Assembly (NCBI GenBank): GCA_951799445.1
Contig: OX637295.1
Span: forward strand, 14,384,001 to 14,448,000
Length of the DNA: 64,000 nt
Direction of reading: 5' to 3'
Source of the DNA: Pseudisothecium myosuroides
Taxonomy: Eukaryota; Streptophyta; Bryopsida; Hypnales; Lembophyllaceae
Shown: positions 58,941-64,000 of the stretch, piece by piece
How positions within the stretch are numbered: position 1 is the stretch's first letter
How the letters are laid out: the number at the start of each line of letters is the position of its first letter
Position numbers and translations under genes: made by a program
The notes under the pieces: generated by a model
What the model was told of the DNA's origin: nothing
Database searches by the model: none
The model's input: the letters and a program-made list of their open reading frames with translations, nothing else

Positions 58941-61900
58941 GTGAGGCTGTTTGTTTGTTTTGTTTGTTACGTTGAGATCTCCCGGACCGTACGTCCCCCG
59001 GTAGCGTGCTTGATACCGTCGGAAAGCCCTCGGCAAAGAGGGGTGCACAGGTTTGATTTTGTGGCGTTTCAACTTACGGTGGAAAAGTTATGGATTTTTG
59101 AGTTATTTTTTAATCTTAAAAATTACTAAAGTATGCTAAATTATATATCTTCTAAACCAATTTGTCACGTTCTTGGTACCATTGGAAAGCCCTTGGGGAG
59201 GAGGGATACACGGGCTTTGTTTCATGGCATTTGCACCTACATTCGAAAAGTTATGGATTTTTGAGTTATTTTTGGTTTTGAAAATGACTTTACTTTTGTT
59301 TTGGCTGTGGCAATAACACAGGGCTTACTAGTCCATTCCTTAAGTTTGGCTATTTGTTTTGTTTGTTACATTGAAATCTCCCAAACTGTGCATCCTTCGG
59401 TTGCGTGCTTGATATCGTCGAAAAGCCCTTGGCGAGGAGGGATGCACGGGCTTTGTTTTGTGGCATTTGGACCTATAGTGGGAAGTTAAGTTATAAATTT
59501 TTGAGTTATTTTTTATTTTAACCCGTAAAGGACCAAGGCCTTTTTTCTGCCCAAAAACATTGAAAACTGCCATTTCTATAGCAAAGAGTAAAAAAATTGA
59601 AAATTATTTTTTTTCACATCTAACCGTAGGATCTTACACCTTACTAGTATGAGTATGTGTGGAAAAATTTCAAAATATTTGACCGCATAGATTGCAAGAT
59701 ATCTGCATTTAAAGTGAAAAAAACAAGTTTCTCAATACATTGCGGGACTAGATTTTTTGACTTTGAACATTTTTAACTTAAAATTTTTGCATTATAGAGT
59801 TTTGAGCTTTAAATCTTTATGGTGGAGAATTGAGTTGAGTGTCTAGGGGGAAAAAAAAATTCAAAAAAACTTAATCATCATTCTTAAAAAAATTGTTAAA
59901 TAGAAGTAGGTACGAGATAGAAGGAAAATCTAAAATATTCATATATTTTAGATAGAATTAAAATGCAATAATCCCAATGGTGAGATTGTTCTAGTAAGTA
60001 AACTAAACCACGCAAAAGAAAAATTGAAAAATTTGAAAAATTGCATTCAAAAATGAATCCTACAAGTTATTTTTTTCAAGAAGATGCTCTAATTGCCCGA
60101 AAAACAAGAATGTCCATAACTTTCTCATAACATATCCAAATGAAATGAATCAAAGCTTTCCAGATAGGCAAAAATATAATATATGAGAAAAAAATATTAA
60201 AAAGAAAATTCAAATTTTTGTCCATTTTTTTTGCTACCTGGGCTACCTGGGCTACCTGGGTTATTTTTTTTGTCCCTTGTTTTGAGCTTATTTGGTCATA
60301 ACTTTTGTTCCCACGCACCGATTGTGAAAAAAATTATATTCCCACCAAGCTTATCAATTTTTCTATCTCCAAAATTTTTTTCAAAAAATCACGACAAAAT
60401 TTCAGCCCGTAGGTACCTACCCAAAAACGCATTTGTCCCCTGAAGGGACAATGGTCCTTTAGGGGTTAAAAAAGACTTTTACTTTTGTTTTGTCTGTGGC
60501 AACGGCACAGGGCACACTAATATCATTATTTTTTTCTTGAACAAATGGGAGACCCACTGCATTAAAAGAAAACAAAGAACAACAAACCAAGCCACAACGG
60601 CCAGACAAAGAAAGCCATGAAAACTGGCCCACGGAGAGAATCAAAAAGCCACTAAAAGAAAGAGAACTCTGGAGGGCGAACCTTGTCTATACCTTAAATT
60701 TGGTTGTTTGTTTTGTTTTGTTTGTCACGTTGAGATCTCCTGGATTGTGCGTCCCCCGGTTGCATGTTTGGTACCGTCGGAAAGCCCTCAACGAGGAGGG
60801 GTGCACGGGCTTGGCTTTGTGGCGTTTGGACCAACGGTGGGAAAATTATGGATTTTTGAGTTATTTTTTGTTTTAAAAATGACTTTTACTTTTGTTTTGG
60901 TTGTGGCAATGACACAAGGCCACACTAGTCTATACCTTAAGTTTGGATGTTTGTTTATTTTGTTTTGTTTGATACGTTGAGATCTCCCGGACCGTGCGTC
61001 CTCCGGTGGCATGCTCGGTACCGTCGGAAAGCCCTCGGCCAAGATGTGTGCACGGGCTTGGTTTCGTGGCGTTAGGACCCGTGATTGGAAAGTTATTCAA
61101 TTTCAAAGTTTTTATGAATGGAAAAATTAGAAAATTACTTTTAATTACATTTTGGTTGTAGCAATGGCACAAGGCACACTAGTCCATACCTTAAGACAGG
61201 TTGTTTGTTTTGTTTGTTTTGTTTGTCACATTGAGATCTCTTGGACCGTGCATCCCCCGGTGGCTTGCTTGGTACTGCCAGAAAGCCCTCGGCGGGAGGG
61301 GTGCACGGGCTTGGTTTCGTGGCGTTGAGACCCACGATACGATAGTTATAGATTTTTGAGTTATTTTTGGTTCTAAAAAATAAAAATAAAAAATTTTACT
61401 TTTATTTTGATTGTGGCAACGGCATAGGGCTTGGTTTCGTGGCATTTGGACCCATAATGTGAAAGTTATAGATTTTTGAGTTATTTTTGGATCTTAAAAA
61501 ATACTAAATTATGCTAAATTATGTATTTTTTAAACTGTGTGTCAATTTGTCACGTTTTTGGTACCATTAAAAAACCCTCAACGAGGAGGGGGTGCATGGG
61601 CTTTGTTTTGTGGCGTTCGGACCTATGGTAGAGAAATTAATGAATTTTAAAGTTTTTATTTCGAGTGTAGCAATGGCACAAGGCACACTAGGTGTAATGA
61701 AATAGGCATGGTCCATCTTCATACATGTAGTCTTTCATTACTTATAGCCGTTGATTTTATATGCATATTTTTGCATTATTGTGTCATTTGTTATCCTTTA
61801 AATGACAATATGTTTCTCATTAGAAGGTGATTATATTGCTACATTTTTAATTAAGTACAAGGATATTTATAGCTACTATAACAAAGCCCAAAACTTTTGC

Positions 61901-63080
61901 AATGTAATAACACCAAAAAGGTTTCATCAAGTTCTAAAGTAACTACATCTAAAATCACACAAATAAGCAATTCAACATTGTTCCCAATATTATATTTAAA
62001 AATGTTTTATAGCGTCTTATTGGTAGTCAATAGGGGATTCTAGATTCTTTTAGAATGCATTTTCTGAACATCGTATGAATAAACAAAGAGTTTTTAAAGT
62101 GCTAAAAATTGGTGTTTTTAAAACAAACCATAGATTTTTATGAATAGTGGGAGTACATTTTAGGCAAGAATCTAAAATGGTCAATTTCAGAAAGCGGTCA
62201 AAATTAGGTGTAGTTACCTTAGGGATTCACTAGTGTGCCCTATGCCATTGCCACACCTAAAATTAAAAGTAAAACTAATAATTTTCTAATTTTTAAATTC
62301 ATCAAAACTTCAGAATTCAATAACTTTCACAAAGTAGTGTGAGAGGTTGCGTTCTTGGTACAAATAGAAAGCTCTATGCACAAAAGAGTGCAAGGGCTTT
62401 GTTTGTGGCGTTTGGATATGCAATGTAAAAGTCATGGGTTTTCATCAAGCTCTAAAGTGCTTGTTCAAACATGTTTGGGATGCAACATTATCTTCTGTGC
62501 AAGATTTGTATGTAGTTGATACACGAGAAGACTGATAAAATTAGAGTTGCTTATGTAACTAATTTGTAGACAGTAGTTTTGTTTTGTTTTGTTTGATACG
62601 GTGAGATCAAACCATGAGGTGTCTGGCGGTCTTCTTGGTACCATTGGAAAGCTTTTTGCAAGGGAGGGTGCATGGACTTTGTTCTATGGCGTTTGGATTT
62701 GTGGTGTGGAAATAGTTGAATTTCAAAGTTTTTATGAATCAAGAAATTGAATTAAATTATTTTTTATCTTTGTAAAAAACATAACTTCATATTACATGTC
62801 CAAACGTCACAAAACAAAGCCCTTGCATTGGTGTGCATTGAGCTTTCTATTCATGCCAATTTCATGGCGTTTGGACCTATCTTGTGAAAAATATGGATTT
62901 ATTTAAATTAAAAAATTAATTAAATTATCTTTATTTTGAAAAGAGCATAACTTTTACATCGCATGTCCAAACGCCATGAAACAAAACCCTTGCACTAGCT
63001 CCTTTGTGCATAGAGCTTTCTATTTGTGCTAGTTCTGTGGCGTTTGGACATGCGATACAGAAGTTATGAATTTATTTATT
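58941..63080 (+). repeat. Clustered repeat family, units about 170-290 bp
   Basis: Units share TTGTTTTGTTTGT, GTTGAGATCTCCCGGACCGT, a GGAAAGCCCTCGG-like core, GGGGTGCACGGGCTTGG, GTGGCGTTTGGACC and TTATGGATTTTTGAGTTATT. The core occurs near 59008, 59177, 59412, 60771, 61020, 61271, 61562, 62360 and 62640, with more diverged or inverted pieces to 63.08 kb. Many units end with GTGGCAATGGCACAAGGCAC or close variants. Spacing near 250 bp is clearest at 60.7-61.5 kb. The segment at about 61.69-62.21 kb is unrelated AT-rich sequence. Translations of the minus strand repeat the same peptide and are not genes. Confidence 0.75.
59518..60469. mobile_element. TTAA-bordered element nested in the 250-bp repeat family
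   Basis: It starts TTAACCCGTAAAGGACCAAG and ends GGTCCTTTAGGGGTTAA, about 952 bp. Terminal repeats are related to, but distinct from, those of the 645-bp family. It interrupts a repeat unit: the flanks (GAGTTATTTTTTATTTTAA and TTAAAAAAGACTTTTACTTT) join to the uninterrupted unit at about 60858-60900 (GTTATTTTTTGTTTTAAAAA) if one TTAA is removed. This is direct evidence for TTAA target duplication. It contains a short GGGCTACCTG triplication near 60238 and no coding region. Confidence 0.8.
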
Positions 63081-63662
63081 TATTTTGAACAAATGGGAAA
63101 ACCATTGCATTAAAAAGAACCGAGAAACAACAGCCAAGCCTCACCGGTTGGACAATGAAGAGAATGCGAGCAAAAAGAAACCAACAGAAAACTGGAACAC
63201 AAGGAGCACAACCTAAATGAACATACACGCTAGAGGACCCACTCTGTTCCAGTAAATTATCTACAGTTATGAATTTTTGAAAGCAGATGGAGACATCTAA
63301 AAGTAGAGGAGAGTCAGTATTGGTTTGCAACTTTGCATTGGACATAGAGACTGCACGAACTGTAGCAATTAGTAATTGCTTTGAAGTGCCTGTTCGGGAA
63401 TAGGAAGTATAGGTGGAACAAAAAAGGAGGTCCTCGGTGCATGGTATTTGCAAATTGCTAGATGTGCGGCCGCCACCACCAGCCATCGACCATGTGAGCT
63501 TTTAATGCAGGGACGTAAAATAAGGAAACGTAGGTGACCATGCTAGATTTCTCATGAACATTACTGGTTTTCCATTACTTAGTAGGGGTAAATTTAATTG
63601 ATTATGTACACCAAGTGGCAACTTTGGAGTTGACCGCTATGAGCCATTGGAAAAATCACTTG
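63081..63662. other. Non-genic stretch near the right edge
   Basis: No gene is supported. The start (GAACAAATGGGAAACCATTG variants) resembles sequence near 60538-60560, so it is probably repeat-derived. The 136-codon minus-strand frame at 63076-63486 has no recognisable content. Confidence 0.3.
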
Positions 63663-63911
63663 CAGTGGGAGATCAACCCCCTCGCTTGGATCGGGGTGGA
63701 TTGACCCCCTCGCTCGGCCTTACAAGGGGTGCATGTAAAAAAAAGCCCCCTATTTTGGGCCGATCCAGGGAATATTATTGATCTCATTGATGTAATTAGG
63801 GGTCTCTGATCCCAAATATGAATTCAAAATTTGCAAAAAAAAATTTGTGCGGAAAACAGGGTCGGCTCGCAGGGCCGAGCAAGGGGGTCACTTCACCCCA
63901 GCCCAGTGGGA
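63663..63911. mobile_element. Second MULE-like MITE relative
   Basis: Inverted ends (left GGATTGACCCCCTCGCTCGG, right GGCCGAGCAAGGGGGTCACT) are related to those of the element at 57993-58227. CAGTGGGA occurs on both sides (63663-63670, 63904-63911) and may be the remaining target duplication. The left end has an extra partial copy of the terminal sequence, so the exact boundary is unsure. Confidence 0.5.
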
Positions 63912-64000
63912 TGGAATCACTCGATCGAAATTTTTTTTTTATTTTTTTTGTAAAGATTGAAATAGTTTTCATGCAAGGTAATATCCATGTAGATATGGGA

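Noticed and set aside
63076..63486. 136-codon minus-strand frame
   Set aside because: No recognisable content, and part of the underlying sequence is shared with repeat DNA near 60.54 kb.

Overview
This window looks like nuclear DNA of a land plant that makes swimming sperm (bryophyte or lycophyte grade). Four observations support this: short GT-AG introns, a plant-type receptor-like cytoplasmic kinase, degenerate TTTAGGG-type repeats, and a long multi-exon gene resembling DNAAF5/HEATR2, an assembly factor for axonemal dynein that plants without flagella do not need. I cannot name the species.

Layout. Bases 1-6100 are AT-rich and packed with repeats, including elements bordered by TTAA. Bases 7263-26962 are a gene island: a CRCK-like kinase (+), an unrecognised plant gene of about eight exons (+), a small MEE59-like protein gene (-), and the 22-exon DNAAF5-like gene (+), whose last introns hold a pogo/Emigrant-like and a Stowaway-like MITE. 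From about 30 kb to the end the window is mostly mobile-element territory. It holds five broken transposon-like genes (here called A 30.9-34.8, E 37.1-38.3, B 39.9-42.8, C 52.6-54.5 and D 56.5-57.6 kb), a pyrimidine-rich minisatellite (35.5-36.8 kb), a satellite with a period near 169 bp present in both orientations (45.8-49.0 kb), a repeat family with units near 250 bp (49.1-49.9 and 58.9-63.1 kb), TTAA-bordered elements and MULE-like MITEs.

The two most interesting signals are in the mobile-element part. First, the transposon-like reading frames are interrupted almost only by in-frame TAG codons (twelve counted), while the frames on both sides stay open and conserved-looking. Second, genes B (RNase H-fold transposase-like, DUF7869 type) and D (unknown) each carry just upstream of the start codon an array of a 19-bp near-palindrome of the form TATAGTCGACCCGACGATA, seven copies before B and eight before D. 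This suggests a shared transposase-binding or promoter system. A third signal is a group of TTAA-flanked inverted-repeat elements resembling piggyBac MITEs, one with a related empty site visible in this window.

The host genes do not form a pathway together. The mobile-element genes probably belong to several families, with B and D linked by the shared upstream motif.
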